Origin: Erinaceus europaeus
Taxonomy: Eukaryota; Chordata; Mammalia; Eulipotyphla; Erinaceidae
NCBI RefSeq assembly: GCF_950295315.1
Contig: NC_080177.1
Location: forward strand, 75,341,786 to 75,405,785
DNA: 64,000 bases
Direction: 5' to 3'
Under the pieces are notes generated by a model. The model did not search any database and was not told the DNA's origin. It worked only from the letters and a program-made list of their open reading frames with translations. Position 1 is the stretch's first letter. Every line of letters starts with the position of its first letter. The position numbers and the translations under genes are program-made. This document shows positions 1 to 10,387 of the stretch, piece by piece.

Positions 1-15
1 TTTAAGAATTAAGCT

Positions 16-294
16 GGGAGTTGGGCGGTAGTGCAGCGGGTTAAGTGCACTTGGTGCAAAGCGCAAGGATCGCCTTGAGGCGGTTCGAGCCCCCAGCTCC
101 CCACCTGCAGGGGAGTCACTTCACAGGCAATGAAGCAGGTCTGCAGGTGTCTGTCTTTCTCTCCCCCTCTCTGTCTTCCCCATATTTCTCCATTTCTCTC
201 TGTCCTATCTAACAACGACGACATCAATAACAACTACAACAATAATAAAAAGGTCAACAAAAGGGAAAATAAATATAAAAATATTTGAAAAAAG
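16..294 (+). mobile_element. SINE-A copy with 12-bp target duplication
   Basis: The tRNA-derived head starts GGGAGTTGGGCGGTAG, followed by the body CCCCACCTGCAGGGGAGTC and an A-rich tail after AACAAAAGGGAAAAT. AAGAATTAAGCT flanks both sides (4-15 and 295-306). Confidence 0.9.
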
Positions 295-340
295 AAGAAT
301 TAAGCTACAGTTGGTATTTAAGTGTGTTTTTAAATTAATT

Positions 341-440
341 TATTTCTTCTTCTCCTCCTCTTCCTTCTTCCTCCTCTTTTGCTTCTTCCTCCTCTTCTTT
401 CTCCTCTCCCTTCCTCTTTCTCCTCCTCCTTTATCTTTTT
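341..440 (+). repeat. Polypyrimidine CTT/CCT tract
   Basis: Irregular TTC and TCC triplets form a nearly pure pyrimidine strand. From 441 to 780 there is only degenerate sequence with weak resemblance to SINE heads. Confidence 0.8.
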
Positions 441-794
441 TGTCATCTCTGGGACCCCGTGACTCTAGGCTCATTTGTTCAGACTGAGATACAGAGAGAG
501 AAGGGAAGAAACCATGGAGTGTGAGCTCAGACAGGCTGGGATGCAGAGGTTACACAGGCTGCTTTGTTAAATAGGAATATATATGGGTTCTAGCACAGAC
601 TCCTCCTCTTATCCCCCTTTTTCTCTCTGTCTCCATCTCCCCCCCACCCCCCGCCGTTTCTGTCTGAAATCAAAAAGAAAAATATCAGACCTCTAGGAGC
701 AGTAGACTCAATCATGACCCAGTAGGCCATTACAAAATAAAAAGTGCTGGTTTGATAAATTACATTGATAACCTCACTTCATCTTTTACTGGAG

Positions 795-858
795 ATGGAG
801 GAGGAGGAAAGGAAGGAAGGAAGGGAGGGAGGGAGGGAGGGAGGGAGGGAGGGAGGGA
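795..858 (+). repeat. GGAA/GGGA microsatellite
   Basis: GGAAGGAA grades into (GGGA)n. It forms the A-rich end of the degenerate reverse SINE that follows to about 990. Confidence 0.85.
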
Positions 859-861
859 CAC

Positions 862-992
862 TCCACCCTTCCCCCACCATTTGTGAAACTCTGGTGCCAT
901 GCATCATGCTTCCATTTGATAACAGGGACTCAAACCTGGGTCTTTGCCGATGTTAACGTACGCCATCTACCTGACGAGCTATCTATCTCCTG
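862..992 (-). mobile_element. Old tRNA-derived SINE remnant
   Basis: The B-box-like GGGACTCAAACCTGGGTC and the end GACGAGCTATCTATCTCC resemble reverse SINE-D heads, but divergence is high. Confidence 0.5.
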
Positions 993-1034
993 TTTCCTTT
1001 CACTGCATCTTTAAACTCCCTGAACATAGCATTT

Positions 1035-1415
1035 AAAAAAAATTTTTTTTAAAATATTTATTTTATTTATTTATTCCCTTTTGTTGCCCTTGTTGTTTTA
1101 TTGTTGTAGTTATTATTGTTGTTGTCGTTGTTGGATAGGACAGAGAGAAATGGAGAGAGAAGGGGAAGACAGAGAGGGGGAGAGAAAGACAGACACCTGC
1201 AGACCTGCTTCACCGCCTGATAGGACAGAGAGAAATGGAGAGAGAAGGGGAAGACAGAGAGGGGGAGAGAAAGACAGACACCTGCAGACCTGCTTCACCG
1301 CCTGTGAAGTGACTCCCCTGCAGGTGGGGAGCCGGGGTTCGAACCGGGATCCTTATGCCGGTCCTTGTGCTTTGCGCCACCTGCGCTTAACCCGCTGCGC
1401 TACAGCCCAACTCCC
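1035..1415 (-). mobile_element. SINE-A with internal 85-bp tandem duplication
   Basis: This is a reverse SINE-A (A/T tail at left, head ending CGCTGCGCTACAGCCCAACTCCC). GAACATAGCATTT repeats at 1022-1034 and 1416-1428. The unit 1135-1219 is repeated exactly as 1220-1304, making this copy longer than its relatives. Confidence 0.9.
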
Positions 1416-1639
1416 GAACATAGCATTTTTTAAAGCAAGGGGATAGTAAAGATGGGCCACTGTGGCAAGTCGATTCTTGCTAAAAGAAAATGATAATGCT
1501 TCCTTCCTCTTGAGTGTGTGACTTCTGCCCCCTTCCACTTTTTTCTGTGAGTCTTATCAGTCTTTTGGTGTCTTCCTCTTCATATTTTCCACCTCCTCTC
1601 CTCCCATTTCCCCTCCTCTCCCTCCCTCGTCTTTATTTT

Positions 1640-1930
1640 ATTTTTTAAATTTTGTCTCCAGGGGTATGGCTGGGCCTCAGTGCCTGCCCTGCTCCTGGTG
1701 GCCATCTTTTTTCTGTTGTTGTCGTTGCTGCTGCTGTTGGACAGGACAGAGAAATTAAGAAGGGAGAGGAAGACAGAGAGGGGGAGAGAAAGACAGACAC
1801 TTGCAGACTTGCTTCAACCGCTTGTGAGGCAACCCCCACTGCAGGTGGGGAACCGGGGCTTGAACCGAGATCCTTGTGCTGGTCCCTGTGCTTCTCACTA
1901 CGTGCACTACCACCTGGTCCCCTGGTGTCT
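1640..1930 (-). mobile_element. SINE-A2 copy
   Basis: The reverse A2 module (CTCCAGGGGTATGGCTGGGC) precedes the common GACAGAGAAATTAAGAAGGG body and a diverged tRNA head ending near CACTACCACCTGGTCCCC. Confidence 0.8.
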
Positions 1931-2750
1931 CCTTGACAGGACTCTCGATTCTGATGCTGCAGAGCACGACTTAAGGATTTGATTTGATCTGATCACTTAA
2001 TGATTTATGTAAGCTCCTGACACTAACTTTCTTGCCTTGGAAATTAGCACAGTGGAAGGAGGGTGAATCAAAGATGTGAATAGTATGGAACCAGCTTCTA
2101 TAGCTTCTTGTAAACCAGTTGGACAGAGGGATTTTCCTTTTTGAGTTGGAAAGGAACTGACAGTGAAAAAAGTCACCTCAGTGGGTCAGCTAAGATCACA
2201 TCACCGATCTCTGGGAACTAGAGGCTAGGAGTAGGGAGTGTGAGCCAGTGGGAATTGTGGTCTGCCCTCACCCTGCTTATCTGCAGTAAGTACTTGGTGA
2301 CAAGTACTGTACACATTTAGTTACTACTTTTCTAGTCCGTGTTAAGGAAGTTTTGCCTTCAGTTCTAAATATTTAATCCGCTCTCTCTTCCTCCCTCGAT
2401 CACGACATGCATCATTATTATTATTTATGTACACACATAATGCCCGAGCAATCAGAATCGAATCATATTCTCTCTTTTTGGTAGGGTGGGTCAAATGAAT
2501 GCTAAATTTGTCTTGTATGAACATAAACAACCTAGAAGCAAGATTATTTATCTTTTACCTTTTTTTTTTTTTTAAATCCTCCATATAGCTCCACACAATT
2601 CTTTGGACTCTAAATAAATATTTGTCAAACGATGTAAATAAAAATACCCTCGCTCTTGGGAACCTGGGTTTTTATTATCGAAATATTTATTTATGTTATT
2701 ACGTCCTGTGTGAGATGAGGTGGCTTGAAGGGTTTTCTTATGAACTGCAG
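1931..2750. other. Unique intronic or upstream sequence
   Basis: No repeat of the families in this window and no exon with matching phase is visible. It holds short T and A runs and an AT-rich stretch at 2400-2700. Confidence 0.5.
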
Positions 2751-2892
2751 TGAAATTTTCTTATTCCCACTTTCTGATGCATTCAAGAACAACTTGGACA
2801 ATTGGAATTTAGTTTGGACAAGAGCTAACGGAAAACTTCCTATTAGTGCTTCTTTGTGGACATTAGCCAGTCAGTCATTTTCACTAAGGAAG
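2751..2892 (+). CDS. Internal coding exon 1 of an unrecognised host gene
   Basis: The segment is open, starts after ACTGCAG and ends before GTGGGT. One leading base completes a codon begun in an upstream exon outside the window. Then 47 codons follow without a stop, encoding residues such as NNLDNWNLVWTRANGKLP and ending ...SFSLRK at a codon boundary. The translation mixes charged and aromatic residues and looks like ordinary folded protein, not repeat sequence, and the segment carries no SINE or L1 similarity. The phase at its 3' end (0) matches the exon at 19022. The polypyrimidine tract before the acceptor is weak. I do not recognise the protein. The splice signals and phase are seen; that this is a real exon is inferred. 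Confidence 0.55.
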
Positions 2893-3093
2893 GTGGGTAT
2901 ATACCGTCTAGATTATAAACATAGATTAGTGATTTTATTTATAGATTGATATACTGAAGGTGCTTAGCGGATTTTCCTTTATTGCTTTTATTTTTTTTTT
3001 CTTTGTAGTGATAAAATGTAGGTGCAATGTTTTGAATTAGCCCTTCCCTTTGTTTTGCTATATCTTCTTTTTTTTATTATTTTATTTTATTTT

Positions 3094-3637
3094 TATTTAA
3101 GAAAGGATTAATTAACAAAACCATAGGGTAGGAGGGGTACAACTCCACACAATTCCCACCGCCCAATCTCCATATCCCACCCCCTCCCCCGATAGCTTTC
3201 CCATTCTCTATCCCTCTGGGAGCATGGACCCAGGGTCATTGAGGGTTGCAGAAGGTAGAAGGTCTGGCTTCTGTAATTGCTTCCTCGCTGAACATGGGCG
3301 TTGACTGGTCGGTCCACACTCCCAGTCTGCCTCTCTCTTTCCCTAGTAGGATGGGTCTCTGGGGAAGCTGAGCTCCAGGACACATTGGTGGTGTCTTCAA
3401 TCCAGGGAAGTCTGGCTGGCATCCTGATGACACCTGGAACCTGGTGACTGAAAAGAGAGTTAACATACAAAGCCAAACAAATTGTTGAGCAATCATGGAC
3501 CCAAAGCTTGGAAAAGTGGAGAGGAAGTATTAGGGAGGTACTCACTGCAAACTCTAGTATACTTCTGCTTTCTTACTTTGGTGCCATACTCCAAACTCAG
3601 TCAATTTCTGCTTTGCGTTTCTACTTCTTCTTCCTTT
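3094..3637 (-). mobile_element. Family E retroposon copy
   Basis: The poly-T-side start, then AACAAAACCATAGGGTAGGAGGGGTAC and CCCACCGCCCAATCTCC are shared with 19493, 27166 and 38118. The reverse complement ends in a 3' region resembling hedgehog-type L1 3' UTRs (GGTGGGAATTGTGTGGAGTT). The copy abuts the 3' end of the L1. Confidence 0.65.
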
Positions 3638-3832
3638 TATTTTTATTTTTTTTTACATGCATAACATTCCCCAGATTCCCATTTAGCAATACAACCCCCA
3701 CTATTTCATTCATCATTTTTCATGGACCTGTATTCTCCCCACCCACCCACCCACCCCAGAGTCTTTTACTTTGGTGTAATACTCCAATTCCATTTTAGGT
3801 TCGACTTGTATTTTCTTTTCTAATCTTGTTTT

Positions 3833-5039
3833 TCAACTTCGGCCTGAGAGTGAGATCATCCCATATTCATCCTTCTGTTTCTGACTTATTTCACTCAACA
3901 TGATTTTTTCAAGGTCCATCCAAGATCGGCTGAAAACGGTGAAGTCACCATTTTTTACAGCTGAGTAGTATTCCATTGTGTATATATACCACAACTTGCT
4001 CAGCCACTCATCTGTTGTTGGACACCTGGGTTGCTTCCAGGTTTTGGCTATTACAAATTGTGCTGCCAAGAACATATGTGTACACAGATCTTTTTGGATG
4101 GATGTGTTGGGTTCCTTAGGATATATCCCCAGGAGGGGAATTGCAGGGTCATAGGGTAGGTCCATTTCTAGCCTTCTGAGAGTTCTCCAGACTGTTCTCC
4201 ACAGAGGTTGGACCAATTGACATTCCCACCAGCAGTGCAGGAGGGTTCCTTTGACCCCACATCCTCTCCAGCATTTGCTGCTGTTACCTTTTCTGATGTG
4301 TGACATTCTCACAGGAGTGAAGTGATATCTCATTGTTGTCTTGATTTGCATTTCTCTGACAATCAGAGACTTGGAGCATTTTTTCATGTGTTTCTTGGCC
4401 TTTTGGATCTCTTCTGTGGTGAATATTCTGTCCAATTCCTCCCCCCATTTTTGGATGGGGTTATTTGTTGTCTTGTTGTTGAGTCTGGTAAGCTCTTTAT
4501 ATATGTTGGTTATTAAACTCTTATCTGATGTATGGCATGTAAAGATCTTCTCCCATTCTGTGAGGGGTCTCTTGATTTGGGTAGTGGTTTCTTTTGCTGT
4601 GAAGAAGCTTTTTAATTTGATGTAGTCCCATAGGTTTATACTTGCCTTAGTCTTCCTTGTAATTGGATTCGTTTCATTGAAATGCTTTAAAATTTATGTG
4701 GAAAAAAGTTCTTCCAATATTTTCCTCTAAGTATCTGATAGTTTCTGGTCTAACATCCAAGTCCTTGATCCACTTGGAATTTACTTTTGTATTTGGTGAA
4801 ATACAGTGATTCAGCTTCATTCTTCTGCATGTTTCAACCCATTGTTTCCAACACCATTTGTTGAAGAGACTCTGCTTTCCCCATGTAATAGTCTGGGCCC
4901 CTTTGTCAAAGATTAGATGTCCATAGGTGTGGGGCCTCATTTCTGGGCTCTCAATTCTATTCCACTGGTCAGTGTGTCTGTTCATGTTCCAGTACCAAGC
5001 AGTTTTGATGACAATGGCCCTATAATATAGTTTGAGATC
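3833..5039 (-). pseudogene. L1 ORF2 C-terminal part, separated by the provirus
   Basis: The segment continues ORF2 from [14 protein letters not shown] (4985) to ...[14 protein letters not shown], shifts frame near 4680 through a 2-bp loss relative to the second L1, then reads [20 protein letters not shown] and the Cys-rich tail [17 protein letters not shown] to ...[10 protein letters not shown]. The cysteine and histidine pattern of the L1 C-terminal zinc-knuckle-like region is intact. It cannot be translated with the upstream part. Confidence 0.88.
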
Positions 5040-5045
5040 TGGCAG
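5040..5045. repeat. Left target duplication TGGCAG of the provirus
   Basis: TGGCAG precedes TGTTG here and follows CAACA at 7719-7724. Six bases is the usual duplication for class II (beta-like) retroviral integrases. Confidence 0.9.
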
Positions 5046-5498
5046 TGTTGTTTTCGCCGGGCTGGCTTCACGGGCGGGTAACAGACGACCAGGAACTCAT
5101 GGCTGGGTTGTAGGCAGTATCTCTTTATTCATGCAGGACGCAGCACAATCTAAGACGAGCTAAGCTAAACTCAAGGTAAAGTACTCTAAAACTCACAATG
5201 CTGTCTTTATATATACTTGCCAAGTAGGGTGGAAACAGGATGTGACATAGAGAGGGTGGAGAGAAAAGTGACTGGTGAAAATCAGAGTGTGACAAAGAAG
5301 GGGCAGAGCAGGCGAGAATCCTATCACTGAACCACGGTGCCCTGGAGGGAGGGTGGAACTTGTTAACAGTGGTTATGTAAATAGAATAGTGTTAAGCAGG
5401 GGGGATTTAAACCAAATGAAACAGAAGGGGTCTCATGCATACCAACAATATCCATTCATATATACATAAACACAAGGCAGTGGTAGAATATACCAACA
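5046..5498 (-). mobile_element. 3' LTR of the family 1 provirus
   Basis: 453 bp, with the same layout as the 5' LTR and essentially identical sequence. A second TGTTGGTAT (minus strand, ending at 5447) lies 51 bp inside its 5' end, a partial terminal duplication. Confidence 0.9.
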
Positions 5499-5520
5499 AT
5501 TCCCCCTTTCTTTTTAACTA
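5499..5520 (-). other. Polypurine tract of the provirus
   Basis: Next to the 3' LTR the minus strand reads AAAAAGAAAGGGGGAAT, the expected plus-strand primer. Confidence 0.75.
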
Positions 5521-5637
5521 ATGGCCATTGTGGGGTGAACAGAAACCTATATCGTACAGGCATTTTCAAACGAACTGGCATAAGACATGGAAAACAAAAT
5601 AGGTGAGCAGCAATAACCAGCGTGATGCCAAGGGGAG

Positions 5638-5800
5638 CTTTTCTTGCCTCAAAGGGCAAGGCCTAGCAGGCGAAAGGGCATTTCTTGCCTCTGGGAACGC
5701 TTCATGCCTCTGGGGGCATCTCTTGCCTCAAAGGGCGTTTCCTGCCTCTGTGGGCATCTCTTGCCTCTTGGGGCGCTTCATGCCTCTGTGGGCATAACCT
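5638..5800 (+). repeat. Internal minisatellite of the provirus
   Basis: About eight degenerate units of roughly 18-20 bp alternate TCTTGCCTCAAAGGGC, TTCATGCCTCTGGGGGC and similar. No coding role is visible. Confidence 0.75.
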
Positions 5801-6755
5801 AATAAGGAGGGGGAGTTTTCTGCCTCTGGGACAGAGCCTGCAGGTGAGGGGACATGGTCTATAAAGTCTCAAGGCAATTGGCTGAAGTTAGTCTTTGAGA
5901 AACACAGCAGTGTGTACCAGTAAGTCCGATGGAGGTGTCAGTCCAAAGTAGCTGACCACAGAAGAAAATGCCAAGGGATGAAACGCTGTACGTCTGTCTC
6001 AATGGGGAATGTCGGCAACCTGAATTCTGCTTTTCTGTAGAGAGTGATCTTTGGAGTCTGTGAATCTGTTTCTTCAGGTCGTGCCAGGTCTCATCATTGG
6101 TTTCCGGGGGCGATGTCAGAGAACCGGATCCAAATGGATTTCCAGGAATTCCATTTGAGTAGATGCTTTTTCATGTGAAGACTTTGACAGCTGAAATTCA
6201 CTTACTTGTCAAACAAAACTTGTAGCAGATTAGAAGTTTACTATAATTGATAACTCCATTATAATTGGAAGTCCTTTCTAGTATGATTTTAAGGTTATTT
6301 AAACAGTTTAAACTCAATAAAATGTGGAAAGGTAAACAGAAGAACCAGTTAAAAGCCTCAGGCATGAGAATAATTAACATAATCATTGCACTATCTGCCC
6401 CACCCATAACTCATACAGTTTTCAGGATTAAACGTTTCAGATTCATGTCAAGACATAAAAGAGAAATCATAGTAGGGAAAAAACAATTTTTTGGATTGTT
6501 TCTGGATGTCTCTAGAAATCATGGCTGCGTCCAGCATTTTATTTTTTTTAAGTCAATGTCAAGCAAAAATTCAGTCATTCAAATCATTCTCTTATGAAAC
6601 GCAACTTGAACCAGATTATCAAGATCTCACCATGTAGGATTAAGAATCCCTGGAGGGCGACCTAGTCCAAAAAGGTCCTCAAAATTCCATTTAGGGTGCT
6701 TCTGACTGTTCCTGCTGGATTGCTTCAGGCACCCATTTTTAAAAGTGTCTTCCCA

Positions 6756-7253
6756 TCAAAGAAAGAATCCAATCAGGAGAGTAGAACTAACCACGTGTCT
6801 CCATACTTGGGAACTTCCAGGGTACTCGAGAATGTTCTTCAAATTAGAGTAGTCCTTCTCCATGGGAAATATTCGAGAAGAAGTCCAGAAAGTCCCAGGG
6901 GAAATCCCCATGCATATCCCAAGGTCTACGATCAAGGTCATAAAGAACCAAATTGTGGCCCGGAGCAAAATGTAGTCCTTTTCCTCAGGAAACATGAGAG
7001 AGGGAATCCAGAAAGTCCAAGGAGAAATCTCAGTGCATCTCCCAGGCTCTATGATCCTGGTCATAAGAAACCAAAGTTCCCGGTCAGGGAACCGAAGTGT
7101 GGCCCAGAGTAAAATGTTCCAGAGACAGAGTAACTGTCTCATAATGAAACAGTAGAGGCTTTGGCAAACCTCTTCGTAAGTAGAAGAGATGACCATAGTG
7201 CATAGGTAGGCAAAGTCTTCACTTATCTGGGAGTTGCGCAGGTCTGGTCCCAC
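6756..7253 (-). CDS. 165-codon open frame downstream of the primer site
   Basis: It begins MGPDLRNSQISEDFAYLCTM just inside the primer site, in the position of a gag start, and ends ...SSTLLIGFFL. The middle holds two imperfect repeats of about 36 residues, seen at the DNA level as repeats of about 115 bp (about 6880-6980 and 6995-7110). It shows no matrix, capsid or nucleocapsid motif. It may be a chance frame in leader sequence; coding function is unproven. Confidence 0.3.
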   Translation of the reverse strand: MGPDLRNSQISEDFAYLCTMVISSTYEEVCQSLYCFIMRQLLCLWNILLWATLRFPDRELWFLMTRIIEPGRCTEISPWTFWIPSLMFPEEKDYILLRATIWFFMTLIVDLGICMGISPGTFWTSSRIFPMEKDYSNLKNILEYPGSSQVWRHVVSSTLLIGFFL

Positions 7254-7267
7254 GTTGTGGCGCCATA
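7247..7267 (-). other. Primer-binding site resembling tRNA-Lys
   Basis: Immediately inside the 5' LTR, after TA, the minus strand reads TGGCGCCACAACGTGGGA. It matches the Lys-1,2-type site TGGCGCCCAACGTGGGG of beta-retroviruses apart from an inserted base and a 3' mismatch. Confidence 0.7.
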
Positions 7268-7718
7268 TGTTGTTTTCACCGGGCTGGCTTCACGGGCGGG
7301 TAACAGACGACCAGGAACTCATGGCTGGGTTGTAGGCAGTATCTCTTTATTCATGCAGGACGCAGCACAATCTAAGACGAGCTAAGCTAAACTCAAGGTA
7401 AAGTACTCAAACTCACAATGCTGTCTTTATATATACTTGCCAAGTAGGGTGGAAACAGGATGTGACATAGAGAGGGTGGAGAGAAAAGTGACTGGTGAAA
7501 ATCAGAGTGTGACAAAGAAGGGGCAGAGCAGGCGAGAATCCTATCACTGAACCACGGTGCCCTGGAGGGAGGGTGGAACTTGTTAACAGTGGTTATGTAA
7601 ATAGAATAGTGTTAAGCAGGGGGGATTTAAACCAAATGAAACAGAAGGGGTCTCATGCATACCAACAATATCCATTCATATATACATAAACACAAGGCAG
7701 TGGTAGAATATACCAACA
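7268..7718 (-). mobile_element. 5' LTR of the family 1 provirus
   Basis: 451 bp, TGTTG...CAACA terminal inverted ends. In element orientation the TATA box TATATATAAAGACAGC lies in the middle and GAATAAAGAGATACTGCC (polyadenylation signal) downstream. It differs from the other LTR by G/A near its end and a 2-bp gap. Confidence 0.9.
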
Positions 7719-10331
7719 TGGCAGTGTGATGCCTCCGGTTCTGTTCTTTTTTCTCAAGATTGTTTTGGCAATTCTAGGTCTTTTCTGGTTCCAGATAAAC
7801 ATTTGTAGCATTTGTTCTATTCTCCTAAAAAATGTGCTTGGGATCTTGATGGGGATAGCATTAAATTTGTAGATGGCTCTGGGTAATATATTCATTTTGA
7901 TGATGTTAATTCTTCCAACCCATGAGCATGGAATATCTTTCCACTTCTTTGTGTCTTTTTCAATTTCTTTGAGTAGTGACTCATAATTTTCAGTATACAA
8001 GTCTTTCACTTCTTTGGTTAGGTTTATTCCTAGATATTTTATTGTTTTTGTTGCTATAGAAAAAGGAACTGATTTCTGGATTTCAATTTCTTCTAACTTA
8101 GTGTTTGCATAGAGGAATGCCACTGACTTTTGAATGTTAATTTTATAGCCTGACACATTACTGTATTGCCTGATGATTTCCAAAAGCTTCTTGCTAGATT
8201 CCTTAGGTTTTTCCATGTATACTATCATGTCATCTGCAAATAAGGAGAGTTTGACTTCTTCTCTTCCAATCTGTATTCCTTTAATTCCTTGCTCCTGCCT
8301 GATTGCTATGGCAAGAACTTCCAACACTATGTTGAATAGTAATGGTGATAGTGGGCAGCCCTGTCTAGTACCTGATCTGAGTGGAAATGCTTCCAGTTTT
8401 TCACCATTGAGTATGATGTTGGCTGTAGGTTTGCTATATATAGACTCCACTATCTTCAGGAATTTTCCATCTATTCCTATTTTTTGTAGTGTTTTGATCA
8501 TAAAGGGATGTTGTATTTTGTCAAAGGCTTTCTCTACATCTATTGATATGACCATGTGGTTTTTGGTCTTGCTTTTGTTGATGTGGTGGATCACATTGAT
8601 TGATTTACGTATATTAAACCAACCTTGCATGCCTGGGATAAACCCCACTTGGTCATGATTAACAATTTTTTTGATATACTGCTGTATCCGGTTGGCTAGA
8701 ATTTTGTTCAATATTTTCGCATCTATGTTCATTAGAGATATTGGTCTGTAGTTTTCTTTTTTGGTTGTGTCCCTGTCTGCTTTTGGTATCAGGGTGATGT
8801 TGGCTTCATAGAAGCTGGCAGGGAGTATTCCAGTGTCTTCAATCTTCTGGAAGACTTTTAAAAGTAGAGGTATTAGTTCTTCTTTGAAAGTTTTGTAGAA
8901 TTCATTTGTAAAACCATCTGGTCCAGGACTTTTATTTTTGGGAAGATTTTTGATAACTGTTTCAATTTCATTAGCTATGATGGGCCTGTTCATGTTATCC
9001 ACTTCCTCTTTACTTAGTTTTGGAAGTTGGTAGGTATCTAGGAAATCATTCATTTCTTCCAGGTTCTCTAGCTTGGTGGCATATAGTTGTTCATAGAAGC
9101 CTCGCATGATATGTTGAATTTCTGCAGTGTCTGTTGTGATTTCTCCTCTTTCATTTACTATCCGATTTATTTGGGTCTTCTCCTTTTTTTGTTTTGTGAG
9201 TCTGGCTAAAGGTTTGTCGATTTTGTTTACTCTTTCGAAGAACCAACATTTACTTTCATTGATCTTTTGTATGGTTTTCCTATTCTCAATGTTATTTATT
9301 TCTGCCTTAACTTTAGTAATTTCTGTCCTTCTGGTTGCTTTAGGATTCCTTTGTTGTTCTTCTTCTAGGTCTTTAAGATGTGCAATCAGGCTGTTTATTT
9401 GTGCCTTTTCTTGTTTCCTAATGTGTGCTTGTATAGCTATGAACTTCCCTCTTAGGACTGCTTTAGCTGTGTCCCAAATATTTTGATAGCTTGTGTCTTC
9501 ATTTTCATTGAACTCTCGAAACATTTTGATTTCTTCCTTGATTTCCTCTTTGACCCAGAAGTTAAGAAGTGTACTGTTGAGCTTCCACATTTTGGCACTG
9601 TTTCTAATCTTTTGTTGATTGTTAAGTGTTAGTTTAATTCCACTGTGGTCTGAGAAGATGCTTGGGATGATTTCAGTGCTCTTGAATAGGCTGATGCTGT
9701 CTTTGTGGCCTAACATATAGTCTATCCTTGAGAATGATCCATGTGGATTTGAGTAAAATGTGTATTCCAGTTTCTTGGGATGAATGACTCTGAAAATGTC
9801 CAATAGTTCTAGTTTATCTATCTCTTCATTTAGCTCCCTTATGTCTTTATTGATTTTCTGCCTGGATGATCTGTCAAGTTGAGATAGTGGGGTGTTGAAG
9901 TCCCCTACTATGATTGTGTTACTGTTAATATATTGCTGTAGCTCTTTCAGTAGAAGTTTGATGTATTTAGATGGCTTCTCATTGGGTGCATAGATATTAA
10001 TAATTGTTAAGTCCTCTTGATTGACTGATCCTCTGAGCAGTAAGTAGTGTCCATTCCTATCTTTTTTAATCTTATCTATTTTAAAGTCTATCATGTCAGA
10101 TATGAGAATAGCTGTTCCTGCCCTTTTTTGTGGGCCATTGGCTTGAATGATAGTTTTCCATCCTTTCACTTTAAGTCTGTGTTTGTCTTGTTGCGTTAGG
10201 TGAGTTTCCTGTAGACAACATATTGTTGGGTTGTGTTTTCTGATCCATCTTCCTACTCTGTGTCTTTTAATAGGTGAATTCAGTCCATTGACATTTATTG
10301 ATATCAAAGATTGAAGATATTTTAACGCCAT
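7653..10331 (-). CDS. L1 ORF2 endonuclease-reverse transcriptase, C-terminally replaced by LTR
   Basis: ORF2p nicks target DNA and reverse-transcribes L1 RNA. The APE-like endonuclease starts [20 protein letters not shown], with the catalytic-site motifs INVNGL, QETH (Glu42) and SDHSG. The reverse transcriptase shows [31 protein letters not shown] and the catalytic FADD (Phe698-Asp701). The frame is open for about 870 codons and then runs into the inserted LTR, which adds about 23 unrelated codons (from CWYILPLPC) before a stop. The thumb and Cys-rich region lies beyond the provirus at 3833-5039. No stop breaks EN or RT, so this L1 was young when it was hit. Confidence 0.9.
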   Translation of the reverse strand: MALKYLQSLISINVNGLNSPIKRHRVGRWIRKHNPTICCLQETHLTQQDKHRLKVKGWKTIIQANGPQKRAGTAILISDMIDFKIDKIKKDRNGHYLLLRGSVNQEDLTIINIYAPNEKPSKYIKLLLKELQQYINSNTIIVGDFNTPLSQLDRSSRQKINKDIRELNEEIDKLELLDIFRVIHPKKLEYTFYSNPHGSFSRIDYMLGHKDSISLFKSTEIIPSIFSDHSGIKLTLNNQQKIRNSAKMWKLNSTLLNFWVKEEIKEEIKMFREFNENEDTSYQNIWDTAKAVLRGKFIAIQAHIRKQEKAQINSLIAHLKDLEEEQQRNPKATRRTEITKVKAEINNIENRKTIQKINESKCWFFERVNKIDKPLARLTKQKKEKTQINRIVNERGEITTDTAEIQHIMRGFYEQLYATKLENLEEMNDFLDTYQLPKLSKEEVDNMNRPIIANEIETVIKNLPKNKSPGPDGFTNEFYKTFKEELIPLLLKVFQKIEDTGILPASFYEANITLIPKADRDTTKKENYRPISLMNIDAKILNKILANRIQQYIKKIVNHDQVGFIPGMQGWFNIRKSINVIHHINKSKTKNHMVISIDVEKAFDKIQHPFMIKTLQKIGIDGKFLKIVESIYSKPTANIILNGEKLEAFPLRSGTRQGCPLSPLLFNIVLEVLAIAIRQEQGIKGIQIGREEVKLSLFADDMIVYMEKPKESSKKLLEIIRQYSNVSGYKINIQKSVAFLYANTKLEEIEIQKSVPFSIATKTIKYLGINLTKEVKDLYTENYESLLKEIEKDTKKWKDIPCSWVGRINIIKMNILPRAIYKFNAIPIKIPSTFFRRIEQMLQMFIWNQKRPRIAKTILRKKNRTGGITLPCWYILPLPCVYVYMNGYCWYA

Positions 10332-10387
10332 TCTTGTAGAGTTTTAGAGTGTTTTGATATATGTTCTATTTGTGGTGGTCTGGTTGT

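Larger units (their letters stand above)
5046..7718 (-). mobile_element. Non-autonomous class II-like endogenous retrovirus (family 1)
   Basis: A 2,673-bp minus-strand element with two LTRs (5' LTR 7268-7718, 3' LTR 5046-5498) and a 1.77-kb interior. A 6-bp target duplication, TG...CA ends, a tRNA-Lys-like primer site and a purine tract all fit an ERVK/beta-like origin. The interior is far too short for gag-pro-pol-env, and I see no protease, reverse transcriptase, integrase or envelope motif. It therefore must have been mobilised by proteins supplied by another virus, as known for short mouse ETn/MusD-type relatives. The LTRs differ by one substitution and one 2-bp indel, so the insertion is recent. 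Confidence 0.88.

Noticed and set aside
1081..1446. Open frames across SINE-A elements (peptides such as DRTERNGERRGRQRGGEKDR)
   Set aside because: The same frame recurs wherever a SINE-A lies. It is the purine-rich SINE body read through, not a gene.
8173..8658. Plus-strand frames antisense to L1 ORF2 (also 9127-9486, 33877-34230, 34743-35057)
   Set aside because: They mirror conserved L1 coding on the other strand and recur in both L1 copies.
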